Shown: positions 8,210-18,023 of the stretch, one piece after another
How the letters are laid out: each line of letters opens with the position of its first letter
Position numbering within the stretch: the stretch's first letter is position 1
Source of the DNA: Ralstonia wenshanensis
GTDB lineage: Bacteria > Pseudomonadota > Gammaproteobacteria > Burkholderiales > Burkholderiaceae
Assembly: GCF_021173085.1 (NCBI RefSeq)
Contig: NZ_CP076413.1
Span: 2,418,001-2,482,000, forward strand
DNA length: 64,000 bases
Direction: 5' to 3'
The notes under the pieces: model-generated
What the model was told of the DNA's origin: nothing
Seen by the model: the letters and a program-made list of their open reading frames with translations, nothing else
Databases searched by the model: none
Translations under genes and position numbers: made by a program

Positions 8210-9811
8210 ATGAATTTCGATGTTGCCGTTGTTGGCAGCGGCTTGGCGGGTCTGACCGTCGCCCTGCACCTAGCCGATCACCGTCGTGTGGTTGTCATCA
8301 GCAAACGCAGCCTGCCGGAAGGCGCCAGCGATTGGGCGCAGGGCGGCATTGCCGCAGTGCTCGATTCAGGCGACAGCCATGACGAGCACGTCGACGACAC
8401 GCTCATCGCCGGGGCAGGACTGTGCGATGAAGCCGCCACTCGCTACATCGTCGAAAACGGGCGCTCGGCCATTGAATGGCTGATCGGCCATGGCGTGCCT
8501 TTTACGCGCGACGAGCAGGCTGAACTCGGCTTCCACCTGACGCGCGAAGGCGGCCATCGCCATCGACGCATCATCCACGCCGCCGATGCCACCGGCCATG
8601 CCGTGGTCACGACGCTGGTTGAGAAGGTACGCAACCACCCGAACATCACGCTGCTGGAAGACCATTTTGCGATCGACCTGATTACCGATGCAAAGCTGGG
8701 CCGGCCGGGCATGCGCTGCCATGGCCTGTACGCACTCGACATTGCATCGGGCCACGTCAAGACGATTACCGCGAGCCAAACCGTGATGGCCACGGGCGGC
8801 GCAGGCAAGGTCTATCTCTATACGACGAATCCGGACACGGCCAGCGGCGACGGTATTGCCATGGCTTGGCGCGCGGGCTGCCGCGTAGCGAACATGGAGT
8901 TCATCCAGTTCCACCCCACGTGTCTGTACCACCCGTTCGCGAAATCATTCCTGATTACCGAAGCCGTGCGCGGTGAAGGCGGCAAGCTGATCCTGCCCGA
9001 CGGCACGCGCTTCATGCCGGCGCATGATGAGCGCGCTGAGTTGGCTCCGCGCGATATCGTCGCCCGCGCCATCGACTTCGAGATGAAGAAGCGTGGCCTG
9101 GACTGCGTCTATCTGGACATCAGCCACCAGAGCCCGGCGTTCCTCAAGGAACATTTCCCGACAATCATGGCGCGTTGCCTGGAGCTGGGCATCGACATCA
9201 CGCGCCAGCCGATTCCGGTGGTGCCGGCGGCGCACTACACGTGCGGCGGCGTGGTGACGGATCACCTCGGGCGCACGGATATCGCCGGCCTGTACGCCGT
9301 GGGCGAAACGGCCTACACCGGCCTGCACGGCGCCAACCGGCTGGCGAGCAATTCGCTGCTGGAATGCATGGTGATCGGGCGCGGCGCGGCGGAAGACATC
9401 CTTGCGCAACCGCCCTCAAACTCGACGCCGGTGCAGATTCCCGCGTGGGATGAGAGCCGCGTGACCGACGCCGATGAAGAAGTGGTCGTCTCGCACAACT
9501 GGGACGAACTGCGCCGCATGATGTGGAACTACGTCGGCATCGTGCGCACGAACAAGCGGCTCGAGCGGGCCCAGCACCGCATTGCGCTGTTGCGTGAGGA
9601 GATTACGGAGTACTACGCTAACTTCCGCGTGAGCCACGATCTGCTGGAGCTGCGCAACCTCGTCGAGGCCGCGTCGCTGATCGTCGACAGTGCGCTGTCA
9701 AGGCATGAGAGCCGTGGGCTGCATTTCTCGCGCGACTATCCCGAGACGCTGCCCAAGGCGCTGCCGACGGTCATGCAGCCGACCCATCGGCAAATCGCCC
9801 GGAAACGCTAA
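8210..9811 (+). CDS. nadB: L-aspartate oxidase
   Basis: FAD enzyme that oxidises L-aspartate to iminoaspartate, the first step of de novo NAD synthesis. It hands iminoaspartate to NadA. The 533 residues open [15 protein letters not shown] (Rossmann FAD site). They contain the succinate-dehydrogenase-family motifs [20 protein letters not shown] and FHPTC, and the FAD-capping segment [13 protein letters not shown]. The ATG at 8210 matches the family N-terminus; extending 36 codons upstream would add an unlikely proline-rich leader. It converges on nadC with only 3 bases between stop codons. Confidence 0.97.
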   Translation: MNFDVAVVGSGLAGLTVALHLADHRRVVVISKRSLPEGASDWAQGGIAAVLDSGDSHDEHVDDTLIAGAGLCDEAATRYIVENGRSAIEWLIGHGVPFTRDEQAELGFHLTREGGHRHRRIIHAADATGHAVVTTLVEKVRNHPNITLLEDHFAIDLITDAKLGRPGMRCHGLYALDIASGHVKTITASQTVMATGGAGKVYLYTTNPDTASGDGIAMAWRAGCRVANMEFIQFHPTCLYHPFAKSFLITEAVRGEGGKLILPDGTRFMPAHDERAELAPRDIVARAIDFEMKKRGLDCVYLDISHQSPAFLKEHFPTIMARCLELGIDITRQPIPVVPAAHYTCGGVVTDHLGRTDIAGLYAVGETAYTGLHGANRLASNSLLECMVIGRGAAEDILAQPPSNSTPVQIPAWDESRVTDADEEVVVSHNWDELRRMMWNYVGIVRTNKRLERAQHRIALLREEITEYYANFRVSHDLLELRNLVEAASLIVDSALSRHESRGLHFSRDYPETLPKALPTVMQPTHRQIARKR

Positions 9812-9814
9812 GGC

Positions 9815-10714
9815 TTATTCGACGATCCGCAAAGAGAAGTCGGTCGCGCGTACGTCTTTCGTCAGCGCGCCGACGGAGATACGATCCACGCCCGTTTCGG
9901 CAAACGCGCGGATCGACTCAATGTTCACGCCCCCCGACACCTCCAGCAGCGCCCTGCCCGCCGTCATGCGCACAGCCTCGCGCATGGCTGGCGGCTCGAA
10001 GTTGTCGAGCAGCACGGAGGTAGCACCCGCCGCCAGCGCTTCTTCAAGCTGCGCCAGCGTTTCCACCTCGATCTGGATCGTCACGCCCGCGTTCAGCGCC
10101 TGCGCCGCACGCAGGGCCGCTGTCACACCACCTGCCGCAGCGATGTGGTTTTCCTTGATCAGGATGCCGTCGTACAACGCCAGGCGTTGATTCTCGCCAC
10201 CACCGATACGCACGGCGTACTTCTGCGCCAGACGCAAGCCCGGCAGCGTCTTGCGCGTGTCGAGCACGCGGGCGCGCGTGCCGTCGATGGCTGCGGCGTA
10301 ATGCGAGGTCGCCGTCGCCACACCGGAAAGCAATTGCAGGAAGTTCAACGATGGCCGTTCGGCTGTCAGCAGCGACCGTGCTGGGCCTTCGATCTCGCAC
10401 ACCACCGAATCGGGCGCCATGCGGTCGCCTTCGTGCTGGCGCCACGTAACGCGCAGCGTTGGATCAACGGCGTGCATACATGCATCGAACCAAGGCGTGC
10501 CGCACAGCACCGCGGTTTCGCGCACGATCACCCGCGCACGCGCATGGCGATCAGCAGGGATCAGCAAGCCGGTGCGGTCACCCGTGCCCACGTCCTCGGC
10601 AATCGCAGCAGACACGTTGGCGGACAATGCCTCGCGCAGTGCCGGCCCAAAGCTATCGAAAATTGCCTGAGCCGCCGTGGCAAAGCTCGTCGTGTTCATC
10701 TGGGTTGCCGTCAT
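9815..10714 (-). CDS. nadC: Nicotinate-nucleotide pyrophosphorylase (carboxylating), QPRTase
   Basis: Converts quinolinate and PRPP to nicotinate mononucleotide, CO2 and pyrophosphate, the third de novo NAD step. The 299 residues include [13 protein letters not shown] near the N-terminus and the active-site stretches [17 protein letters not shown] and LIKENHI that bind PRPP and quinolinate. The ATG at 10714 overlaps the nadA stop (ATGA), so translation is coupled; an ATG 15 bases later is an alternative. It is transcribed away from nadA and towards nadB. Confidence 0.97.
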   Translation of the reverse strand: MTATQMNTTSFATAAQAIFDSFGPALREALSANVSAAIAEDVGTGDRTGLLIPADRHARARVIVRETAVLCGTPWFDACMHAVDPTLRVTWRQHEGDRMAPDSVVCEIEGPARSLLTAERPSLNFLQLLSGVATATSHYAAAIDGTRARVLDTRKTLPGLRLAQKYAVRIGGGENQRLALYDGILIKENHIAAAGGVTAALRAAQALNAGVTIQIEVETLAQLEEALAAGATSVLLDNFEPPAMREAVRMTAGRALLEVSGGVNIESIRAFAETGVDRISVGALTKDVRATDFSLRIVE

Positions 10715-11859
10715 GCCGGGCCGATTCCTTGAAAGAGTTGCGCGTTGGCGGCCAGCTCACCCTGCGGGCGAACCATGGCTTTCTCCCGCGCGGCAAAATC
10801 CAGCATGCGATCGATGCAGACCACAGCTTGCTTACCGATGGCCGGATCAACGTGGATCTCGTTGCGACCGGTTTCCAGCACCTCGGCCAGATTGGTCAGT
10901 GCATTCATCGCCATCCAGGGGCAATGTGCGCAGCTCTTGCAGGTCGCGGCGTTGCCAGCCGTCGGTGCCTCGATGAAGCGCTTGCCTGGGGCCGCCATGC
11001 GCATCTTGTGCAGGATGCCGTTGTCGGTCGCGACGATGAATTCCTGTGCTGACAACGACTGCGCTGCTGAAATGAGCTGCGAAGTCGACCCGACCACATC
11101 GGCCTGCGCTACCACCGATTCGGGCGATTCGGGGTGGACGAGAATCTTCGCGTTCGGGTGCTCGGCGCGCAGCAGGTCCAGCTCTACGCCCTTGAATTCG
11201 TCGTGCACCAGACAGGAGCCCTGCCACATCAGCATGTCGGCGCCGGTCTGTTTCTGAATGTAGCTGCCGAGATGACGATCGGGGGCCCACAGGATCTTCT
11301 TTCCCTGCGCGTGCAGGTGCTGCACGATCTTCAGCCCAATCGATGACGTCACCATCCAGTCGGCACGCGCCTTCACGGCGGCGCTGGTATTGGCATAGAC
11401 CACCACGGTGCGATCCGGATGCGCGTCGCAGAAGGCGGCGAACTCATCCGGCGGGCAACCCAGATCCAGCGAGCAAGTCGCATCCAGATCCGGCATCAGC
11501 ACAGTTTTTTCGGGGCTCAGAATCTTGGCGGTCTCGCCCATGAAGCGCACGCCCGCCACGATCAGTGTCTTGGCCGAATGGTCGCGACCAAAGCGAGCCA
11601 TCTCCAGCGAATCGGACACGCAGCCACCGGTCTCCTCGGCCAGGTCCTGCAGGTCAGCGTCGACGTAATAGTGCGCGACCAGCACGGCCTCGCGCTCCTT
11701 GAGCAGGCGCTTGATGCGAGCCTTCAGTTCATCGCGTTCCTCGCGCGACAGCACCGGCGGCACCTTGGCCCAGGCGTGGGCCACGCAGCTTGCGCCGGAT
11801 TGCGCCTCGGAAAGCATATCCGGGCACTCGAATTCAACCGTCTTGATTTGGGTTTCCAT
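10711..11859 (-). CDS. nadA: Quinolinate synthase A
   Basis: [4Fe-4S] enzyme that condenses iminoaspartate with dihydroxyacetone phosphate to quinolinate. The 382 residues include the cluster-binding cysteines in [15 protein letters not shown], in WQGSCLVH and in [29 protein letters not shown] is the conserved substrate-site region. The start [14 protein letters not shown] has GGAG at ideal distance; earlier in-frame ATGs lack it. It is co-translated with nadC. The length and three-part architecture match the longer NadA form with an N-terminal extension. Confidence 0.97.
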   Translation of the reverse strand: METQIKTVEFECPDMLSEAQSGASCVAHAWAKVPPVLSREERDELKARIKRLLKEREAVLVAHYYVDADLQDLAEETGGCVSDSLEMARFGRDHSAKTLIVAGVRFMGETAKILSPEKTVLMPDLDATCSLDLGCPPDEFAAFCDAHPDRTVVVYANTSAAVKARADWMVTSSIGLKIVQHLHAQGKKILWAPDRHLGSYIQKQTGADMLMWQGSCLVHDEFKGVELDLLRAEHPNAKILVHPESPESVVAQADVVGSTSQLISAAQSLSAQEFIVATDNGILHKMRMAAPGKRFIEAPTAGNAATCKSCAHCPWMAMNALTNLAEVLETGRNEIHVDPAIGKQAVVCIDRMLDFAAREKAMVRPQGELAANAQLFQGIGPA

Positions 11860-12000
11860 GGTGGTCTCCGCGTCCATTCGCGCTGTTAGGGCGCCGAGAA
11901 GCTGGCGCGGCAATGAAACGGACGGCGTGTGAGGAGGACTGGCACCGCGATACATTGTCGCGGCCTCTTAAAAATGTGAGTTGGGGGCAGTTTACCCAAA

Positions 12001-12028
12001 AGAAAAGCCCCGCTGCGGAGCGGGGCTT
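12001..12028 (-). terminator. Terminator downstream of the desaturase gene
   Basis: Perfect stem AAGCCCCGCT / AGCGGGGCTT with a GCGG loop, followed on the minus strand by TTTTCTTTT. It separates the desaturase transcript from nadA on the same strand. Confidence 0.85.
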
Positions 12029-12047
12029 CACCTATGAAACAAGAAAC

Positions 12048-13238
12048 TCAGGCGTAGCGGCGCAGGCGAACAGCAAATTCCTGCAGCGCGTGGATGCCGC
12101 TTTCCTCGGCACGCTTGCACCACTCTTGCAATTGATGCAGCAGTTGCTCGCGCGTGGCGTTCGAGCGACCCCACAGTGCGCCAAGTTCGCGGCGCATCTC
12201 AACGAAGGTGTGCAACGCCGAATGGTCCGACACGATCTGCGAGAGTTGCTCACGCTGCGGCGCGCCCAGCTTGGTTTCGTCGCGGTGGAACCACTTGCGA
12301 GCGGGCTTCAGCGCACGGTATTCAACAGCGCGCGAGTCCTTCAGCTTGGCCAGCTCTTGGCGGTAAGCCGTCTTGACCGTCTTCGCGTAACGAGCCATCA
12401 CGTCGTAGCGGTTGGCGATGATGGCTTCCAGCGTGTTCTGGTCGACCGGCTTCACGTCGCCAAAACGAGCCTTAGGCGCCACTTTCTTGACCTTTGCCAA
12501 ACCCACGATTTCCAGCGCGCGGATGTAGCCCCAGCCGATATCGAACTCGTACCACTTGACCGAAAACTTGGCCGACGTGGCGTACGTGTGGTGATTGTTG
12601 TGCAGTTCTTCGCCGCCGATGATGATGCCCCATGGCGACACGTTGGTCGAAGCGTCTTCGCAGTCGAAGTTGCGGTAACCCCAGAAGTGGCCCAGACCAT
12701 TGATGATGCCGGCAGCGTGGATCGGGATCCACAGCATCTGCACCGCCCACACCGTCAGGCCCAGCGCGCCGAACATCAGCACGTCCAGGATCAGCATCAA
12801 ACCGACGCCCTGCCACGTGAACTTGGAATACACGTTTTTCTCGACCCAATCATCCGGCGTACCGTGGCCGAACTTCTGGATCGTTTCCTTATTCTTGGCC
12901 TCGGCGCGATAGAGCTCAGCACCTTCCATCAACACCTTGCGGATGCCACGGGTCTGCGGGCTGTGCGGATCCTCTTCGGTTTCGCACTTGGCGTGGTGCT
13001 TGCGGTGAATGGCGGTCCATTCCTTGGTGACCATGCCGGTGGTCAGCCACAGCCAGAAGCGGAAGAAGTGTCCGGCAATGGGATGCACGTCCAGCGCACG
13101 GTGCGCCTGGCAACGGTGCAGAAAAATCGTGACGCTGGCGATGGTGATGTGCGTCATCACCAGCGTGAAAATCAGGATCTGCCACCAGGCCCAATTCAGG
13201 GTGCCGTTGGCAAGGAAAGTCAGAAAGGAGTCGATCAA
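12048..13238 (-). CDS. Membrane acyl-CoA/acyl-lipid fatty acid desaturase
   Basis: Integral-membrane di-iron desaturase of the delta-9 (stearoyl-CoA/DesA-like) family that introduces cis double bonds into acyl chains, adjusting membrane fluidity. The three histidine boxes are present: HRCQAHR, HRKHH and HNNHH. Hydrophobic pairs flank them, and a charged cytoplasmic C-terminus of about 130 residues follows. No ATG is available upstream of the conserved region. A TTG at 13238 has GGAG six bases before it; a TTG at 13256 is also in frame but has a poor site. It is transcribed alone, with a terminator behind. Regulation is not visible. Confidence 0.9.
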   Translation of the reverse strand: MIDSFLTFLANGTLNWAWWQILIFTLVMTHITIASVTIFLHRCQAHRALDVHPIAGHFFRFWLWLTTGMVTKEWTAIHRKHHAKCETEEDPHSPQTRGIRKVLMEGAELYRAEAKNKETIQKFGHGTPDDWVEKNVYSKFTWQGVGLMLILDVLMFGALGLTVWAVQMLWIPIHAAGIINGLGHFWGYRNFDCEDASTNVSPWGIIIGGEELHNNHHTYATSAKFSVKWYEFDIGWGYIRALEIVGLAKVKKVAPKARFGDVKPVDQNTLEAIIANRYDVMARYAKTVKTAYRQELAKLKDSRAVEYRALKPARKWFHRDETKLGAPQREQLSQIVSDHSALHTFVEMRRELGALWGRSNATREQLLHQLQEWCKRAEESGIHALQEFAVRLRRYA

Positions 13239-13611
13239 AGTGTTCTCCGTGGTCAACTCGGGTGATCAAAGCAGCCTTTGGTCCGTCAAATCAATCCGGA
13301 CGGTGCTGCCTGTTAAGGCCATCCGCTGTCGCAGCATTACGACAATGGGGTCGTGTTGGCGGGGATTCGGGTGTCGGCACCCGGTTTGCGCGTCACATCG
13401 GCGAGCTAGCGGCTGCTACCCATATGACCTCCGCCCCAGCGCAATACAAGGTGTTTGCGGTGCTTTGTCGCAAGTGCTATGCCCTTTGCGACGGCCCGTC
13501 TGATCCTTTGTGGGAGCACTCAGCATTTTAACCGAATACCCCCTCTATTCCATGGGGGAAAACCGCTGATTTGACCTCAGACAAGTGGGCACCGTTCCGC
13601 CTATAGATGTG
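13239..13611. other. Intergenic region upstream of the desaturase gene
   Basis: No gene is supported here. On the minus strand TTGCGA (13468-13473) and TTGTAT (13444-13449), 18 bases apart, form a weak promoter candidate for the desaturase. A CCCCC / GGGGG dyad at 13539-13558 lies downstream of mscS and has only a poor T-run. Confidence 0.35.
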
Positions 13612-14988
13612 TTAGGTCGGCACGGATGCGCTGGATGAGGCTGTAGCGTCACCCGAAGTGCTCGAAGCGCCCTGCTGCAGCGCCAACGGCCCGAGCACAC
13701 GCACTTCCCGTTGCGGATATGGAATGTCGATGCCGGCCTCTTTGAAGCGGCGATAGATCGCGCGGTTCAGGTCAGACTGCACGCCCAGCTTGCCGTTGTG
13801 CGGATCGCCGATCCACACGCCGAGTTCGTACTCGATGCCGCTGTCGGCAAACAGGGCCATGAAGGCGGCGGGTGCGGGCTCGGGAAGAATGCGCGGAATG
13901 CCCTCGGCGCATTGCAGCAGCAACGCCAGCACCGCTTCCGGATCGGCGGCATACGATGCCTGCACGCGCACCGCCACGCGCACGGTGCCGCGTTCGTTGT
14001 GGTTCTGCACGGCCTGCGCGACCATCAGTTCGTTCGGCACGAGCGTATCGCCATCGCCGTTGCGCACCACGGTGTAGCGCGTGCGGATCTGCGTGACGAT
14101 GCCGGTGTATGTGCTGACCGTAATCTGATCGCCAAGCTTGAGCGAGCGCTCAAGCAGGATGATGAAGCCCGAGACGTAATTGCTGGCGATCTTCTGCAAG
14201 CCAAAGCCCAGCCCCACGCCGAGCGCCCCGCCAAACACCGACAACACCGTCAAATCGATGCCTACCAGCGACAGGCTCAGCAGCAGCGACACCAGCAGCA
14301 GCGCTGCCTTGGTCACCCGCGACAGCACCACCTTCAGGTTGGCATCGATGGCCGAAGCACGCGTAATACGGCTGTCCAGCCACGAGCCGAACCACATCGC
14401 CACGAGCACGGTGACGAGAATCCACACCACGCCCATCAGCATGGCGGCGAGGCTCACCTTCTGCTTGCCGCCGAGCGCAAAGCGAATGCCGTCGAGGTAA
14501 TCCACCACATCGCCCAGCACACCCAGCACGTAGAGCACCATGCCGATCCACATCAGCGTGGTCAGCACACGCTCGGCGACGACAAGCATGCCGTGCAGCT
14601 CGCCATTAGCCGACAGCACGCGGCGCAGCACGTAGAAGCCGAGATAGAGAATCGCCAGGCCAAACAGCGGCACCGCAGCCAGGCGGAATACGCTGATCGG
14701 CATGGTGCCGATCAAGGCATAGCGCGCACCAAGCACCAGCAGCCAGCCAATCAACGGGAACATCGCCCGCTCCAGGCTCGACCAGGCAAAACGCAGCGCG
14801 AACGTGTCGTTCGCATGGGCCGTATGCAAGCGCCGCGAAATCGGCCGCGCGATCAACCACGCGGCAACGAGCACCAGCACCAGCACGCCCAGTTGCCAGA
14901 TAAAGCGAGGCCCACCCAGATCGGAGACGATGTCGTCGATCATGTGGCCCAGCGCGATATGGTTGAGGTTCAGCGGCAATCCGTTCAT
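13612..14988 (-). CDS. MscS-family mechanosensitive ion channel
   Basis: Inner-membrane channel of the small-conductance mechanosensitive family, expected to open under hypo-osmotic tension. The 458 residues hold about six hydrophobic spans. The pore-lining Gly/Ala-rich helix FGGALGVGLGFGLQKIASNY is followed by the beta-domain segment LERSLKLGDQITV and by VVRNGDGDTLVPNE. It is longer than E. coli MscS (286), with extra N-terminal helices as in YbdG/MscK-like members. It is the last gene of purN-rsmB-pld-mscS, 25 bases after the phospholipase D gene. Confidence 0.9.
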   Translation of the reverse strand: MNGLPLNLNHIALGHMIDDIVSDLGGPRFIWQLGVLVLVLVAAWLIARPISRRLHTAHANDTFALRFAWSSLERAMFPLIGWLLVLGARYALIGTMPISVFRLAAVPLFGLAILYLGFYVLRRVLSANGELHGMLVVAERVLTTLMWIGMVLYVLGVLGDVVDYLDGIRFALGGKQKVSLAAMLMGVVWILVTVLVAMWFGSWLDSRITRASAIDANLKVVLSRVTKAALLLVSLLLSLSLVGIDLTVLSVFGGALGVGLGFGLQKIASNYVSGFIILLERSLKLGDQITVSTYTGIVTQIRTRYTVVRNGDGDTLVPNELMVAQAVQNHNERGTVRVAVRVQASYAADPEAVLALLLQCAEGIPRILPEPAPAAFMALFADSGIEYELGVWIGDPHNGKLGVQSDLNRAIYRRFKEAGIDIPYPQREVRVLGPLALQQGASSTSGDATASSSASVPT

Positions 14989-15013
14989 TGGCGTGACCGG
15001 TTATTACAAACCC

Positions 15014-15583
15014 TTATTGGGTCCGATAGGGCAACGCATCGCCCACATGCTTCTGCCAATTGGCGGCATAGCGCTGGGCGAGATCGGCGTCGCCGCGCAC
15101 GATCAGTACGTTCTCGGCATTGCCGCGCTGCGCGGTCTGCGTAAAGTTGAAGCTGCCGGTAACCAGCACCGGATGCGCGCCGCGCGGGTCGATCACGATG
15201 ACCTTGTTGTGCGCGTTCTTGTAGCGCACCTCAAGCCACACAGGGATGCCCGCATTGGCGACCTCGGGCACGCGGCTGCCGCCGGAGCGCGTCATCTGCT
15301 CGCGATCGGCCAGCACACGCACGTCCACCCCGCGCTGATGCGCTGCCACCAGCGCACGCGTAATCGCCCTGTTCGACAGCAGGTACGCCTGCACCAGCAC
15401 CTGCTCGCGCGCCTGATCGATGGCGTCGGCCAACAACCCTTCGATGTCATCGTCGGGCGTGAACGCTGCCTGCACCGTACCCTTGGCCGGCAGCACCGGC
15501 GGCGTGCTGCGGGCCTGAGCCACGCCACCTGCGGCAAACACCAGCCATGCGGCCAGCAGCCAACCCAAGCGGCGCAACATCAT
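15014..15583 (-). CDS. Exported phospholipase D-family protein (Nuc-like)
   Basis: 189-residue protein with an N-terminal signal peptide (MLRRLGWLLAAWLVFAAGGVAQA) and one HKD-type active site, AHNKVIVID...GSFNFT. A single HKD motif and this size resemble Nuc-type endonucleases, which dimerise to form one active centre. Substrate could be nucleic acid or phospholipid. The start overlaps the rsmB stop (ATGA), so it is translationally coupled to a tRNA/rRNA-modification gene although its product is exported; no functional link is known. The lysine of the motif is present (HNK form of HxK). Confidence 0.85.
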   Translation of the reverse strand: MMLRRLGWLLAAWLVFAAGGVAQARSTPPVLPAKGTVQAAFTPDDDIEGLLADAIDQAREQVLVQAYLLSNRAITRALVAAHQRGVDVRVLADREQMTRSGGSRVPEVANAGIPVWLEVRYKNAHNKVIVIDPRGAHPVLVTGSFNFTQTAQRGNAENVLIVRGDADLAQRYAANWQKHVGDALPYRTQ

Positions 15584-16974
15584 GCGCGGCGCTCCAGCAC
15601 GGCCGCGAAGAAGCCGTCAGTCTGGTGCGTGTGCGGATACAGCTCCAGGTAGGGCCCCATTTCCAGGGCGATCTTCTGCGCGGCCAGCACCTCACCCGCG
15701 GGCACGAGCACGAAGTCTTCATGGGCGGCCAGAAACTGCTCGACCACCTGCTGATTCTCGCGCGCCAGCACGCTGCAGGTCGCGTAGACGAGGCGGCCAC
15801 CCGGCTTCAGCAGCCGCGCCGCCGATGTCAGGATCGACAGCTGCTTGGCCGACATTTCTTCCACGGCCTGCGCAGATTGGCGCCACTTCAGGTCCGGATT
15901 GCGGCGCAGCGTGCCCAAGCCGCTGCACGGGGCGTCGACCAGCACGCGATCGATCTTGCCCGCCAGGCGCTTGACCTTGGCATCGTGCTCGCTGTCGATG
16001 CGGCCGGGGTGCACGTTTGACAGGCCGCTGCGCGCCAGGCGCGGGCCCAGGTTCGACAAGCGCTTTTCCGATACGTCGAAGGCATACAGGCGCCCGGTCG
16101 AGCGCATCGCCGCGCCGATCGCCAAGGTCTTGCCACCGGCGCCGGCACAGAAATCAACCACCATCTCGCCGCGCTTGGGTGCCAGCAATTGGCAGAGCAG
16201 TTGGCTGCCCTCGTCCTGTACCTCGACCGTGCCGTTGGTGAAGATATCGAGCTTGTTCAACGCCGGCTTGCCCGCCAGGCGAATGCCCACCGGCGACAGC
16301 GGTGTCGCAGCACCCTCGATACCGGCTTCGGCCAGTGTTGCGAGCACGGCTTCGCGCTCGCCCTTGAGCGTATTCACACGCAAGTCCAGAGGCGCAGGCG
16401 TGAGCCACGCTTGCGCCAGTGCCTCGGTGAAGTCCGCACCGTGCTGTGCGACCAGCGCGTCGAACAGCCAGTCGGGCAGATTGGCGCGCACGCGGGCCGC
16501 CAGCGCGGCGCGGTCACGGTTTTCCCATCGATCCAGCCATTCTGCTTCGGCCGGGTTCAGGAATGGCGCAATGGCCTCGCGTCCGGCGGTCTGCAGCAAG
16601 CCGAGCAGCACCAGTCGACGGCGCGCCGGGCCGGTGCCGCTCTCGGCAAACTGGCCGAATTCCACCTTGCGGCGCAGCACGGCAAAGGCCGCTTCAGCGA
16701 TGATGCCGCGCTCGCGGTGGCCAAGTTCGTGATGCTCACGGAAGTATTGGCTGACCACCATGTCGGCGGGCGCCGCAAAGTGCAGCAGGCGCGCAAGCAC
16801 CTTGTCCAGGTGCTCCAGGTGGCTGCCATGCACGCCCGTGCGCGGGCGCGGAGCACTGCGCGGCGCGGGCTTGCCCTGCGGTGCCCGATACCAGCCACCG
16901 CCACCGGAACCCGCGCGCTTGTTGCCCGCCCCGCCACTTCCATTGCCGCCCGAACGCTGACGATTCTGGCTCAT
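15580..16974 (-). CDS. rsmB: 16S rRNA (cytosine-5)-methyltransferase, RsmB/NOL1/Sun family
   Basis: SAM-dependent RNA cytosine-5 methyltransferase, 464 residues. A Gly/Ser/Arg-rich N-terminus of about 45 residues precedes an NusB-like region. The Rossmann methyltransferase domain has the SAM loop VDFCAGAGGKTL, motif IV VDAPCSGLGTLRRNPD and motif VI VYATCSVL, with the two catalytic cysteines in PCSG and TCS. In E. coli RsmB makes m5C967 in 16S rRNA; whether this protein has exactly that site is inferred. It overlaps purN upstream and the phospholipase D gene downstream by ATGA, so four genes form one operon. Confidence 0.9.
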   Translation of the reverse strand: MSQNRQRSGGNGSGGAGNKRAGSGGGGWYRAPQGKPAPRSAPRPRTGVHGSHLEHLDKVLARLLHFAAPADMVVSQYFREHHELGHRERGIIAEAAFAVLRRKVEFGQFAESGTGPARRRLVLLGLLQTAGREAIAPFLNPAEAEWLDRWENRDRAALAARVRANLPDWLFDALVAQHGADFTEALAQAWLTPAPLDLRVNTLKGEREAVLATLAEAGIEGAATPLSPVGIRLAGKPALNKLDIFTNGTVEVQDEGSQLLCQLLAPKRGEMVVDFCAGAGGKTLAIGAAMRSTGRLYAFDVSEKRLSNLGPRLARSGLSNVHPGRIDSEHDAKVKRLAGKIDRVLVDAPCSGLGTLRRNPDLKWRQSAQAVEEMSAKQLSILTSAARLLKPGGRLVYATCSVLARENQQVVEQFLAAHEDFVLVPAGEVLAAQKIALEMGPYLELYPHTHQTDGFFAAVLERRA

Positions 16975-17621
16975 GCTGCCTCCCGGGCGTTGACGCCAAT
17001 AACAAGCTGCGACTCGTCCGGCGAGACGCGCACAACACCGTCTTCGATCGACAACCGCCCTTCCACGAACCAGCGCACGGCACGCGGGTAAATCGTGTGT
17101 TCCTGTGCCAGAAGCCGCCCGGCCAGCGAGTCCGGCGTGTCGTCCTGACGTACGTCGATAATGGCCTGCAGCACGATCGGGCCGTGGTCCAGGTCAGCGG
17201 TGACGAAATGCACCGTCGCGCCATGCACCTTCACGCCCATGGCCAGCGCGGCCTCGTGCGTGTGCAAACCGGGAAAGCACGGCAGCAGCGACGGATGAAT
17301 GTTCAGCATGCGCCCGGCATAGCGTTTGACAAAGCCCGGCGTAAGGATGCGCATGAAGCCGGCCAGCACCACCAGATCCGGCGAAAAGCCGTCGATCACC
17401 TGCGCCAGGGCGGCGTCAAAGCTGTCGCGATCGGGAAACGCCTTGTGGTCGACCACCGCGGTGGCGATGCCGTGTGACGCGGCAAATTTAAGTCCTGCCG
17501 CATCGGGCCGATTAGAAATGACGGCGGCAATGCGTCCCGACCAACCTTCGGCCTGACAGGCGCGGACAATGGCTTCCATATTGGAACCGCGTCCGGAAAT
17601 GAGAATGACGATGTTTTTCAT
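16971..17621 (-). CDS. purN: Phosphoribosylglycinamide formyltransferase
   Basis: Folate-dependent GAR transformylase, third step of purine synthesis, transferring formyl from 10-formyltetrahydrofolate. The 216 residues carry the catalytic triad Asn107, His109 and Asp145 within LNIHPSLLP and TADLDHGP, and the phosphate loop ISGRGSNMEA at the N-terminus. It is the promoter-proximal gene of the purN-rsmB-pld-mscS operon and overlaps rsmB by four bases. No classical PurR site is evident upstream. Confidence 0.97.
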   Translation of the reverse strand: MKNIVILISGRGSNMEAIVRACQAEGWSGRIAAVISNRPDAAGLKFAASHGIATAVVDHKAFPDRDSFDAALAQVIDGFSPDLVVLAGFMRILTPGFVKRYAGRMLNIHPSLLPCFPGLHTHEAALAMGVKVHGATVHFVTADLDHGPIVLQAIIDVRQDDTPDSLAGRLLAQEHTIYPRAVRWFVEGRLSIEDGVVRVSPDESQLVIGVNAREAA

Positions 17622-18023
17622 CGCGGCATTTTATCAAGTGCGCCGGAGTTCCCCGAGAAAATCGGGTGTGACGCCTGCACAGCCATGCCGCGGGCGCTTT
17701 TGCAGTCACCGTGGCATTTTGCCGACGCATGCCGGCGAAAACGCTGTCATGGCGGCAAAAGGAAGGGGCAACCGTTGGCGCGCTTTGGCGCGCTCTGATA
17801 ATCTCAGCGCCATAATTGTCCGCGCTCCCGAGGGGTCGGGTGGGCTGCCAGCGATGATCCGACGCGTATCAAACGCCTGTTCATCCTGCGCTGCAACATC
17901 GTGCGGGCAATACCGTGACGGTCGATCGGCACAGGGTAAGACACCCGGCTCGTCGACCATCGCCCGCGCCGGGTCGACACGCGTACAACAACAAGAGGGC
18001 ATTGCCCTCACCGGGGAATAAGA
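17622..18023. other. Divergent intergenic region, purN / response regulator
   Basis: 402 bases without a supported gene. On the plus strand TTGGCG (17775-17780) and GATAAT (17797-17802), 16 bases apart, are a plausible promoter for the response regulator and would give a leader of about 215 bases. The repeat TTTTGCCG ... CGGCAAAA near 17715-17760 is an inverted pair of unknown role. Confidence 0.35.

Noticed and set aside
13539-13558. CCCCC / GGGGG dyad after mscS as a terminator
   Set aside because: A 10-base loop and only a broken T-run; too weak to call.
13711-15144. 477-codon plus-strand frame over mscS
   Set aside because: Antisense shadow crossing an intergenic gap into the phospholipase D gene.
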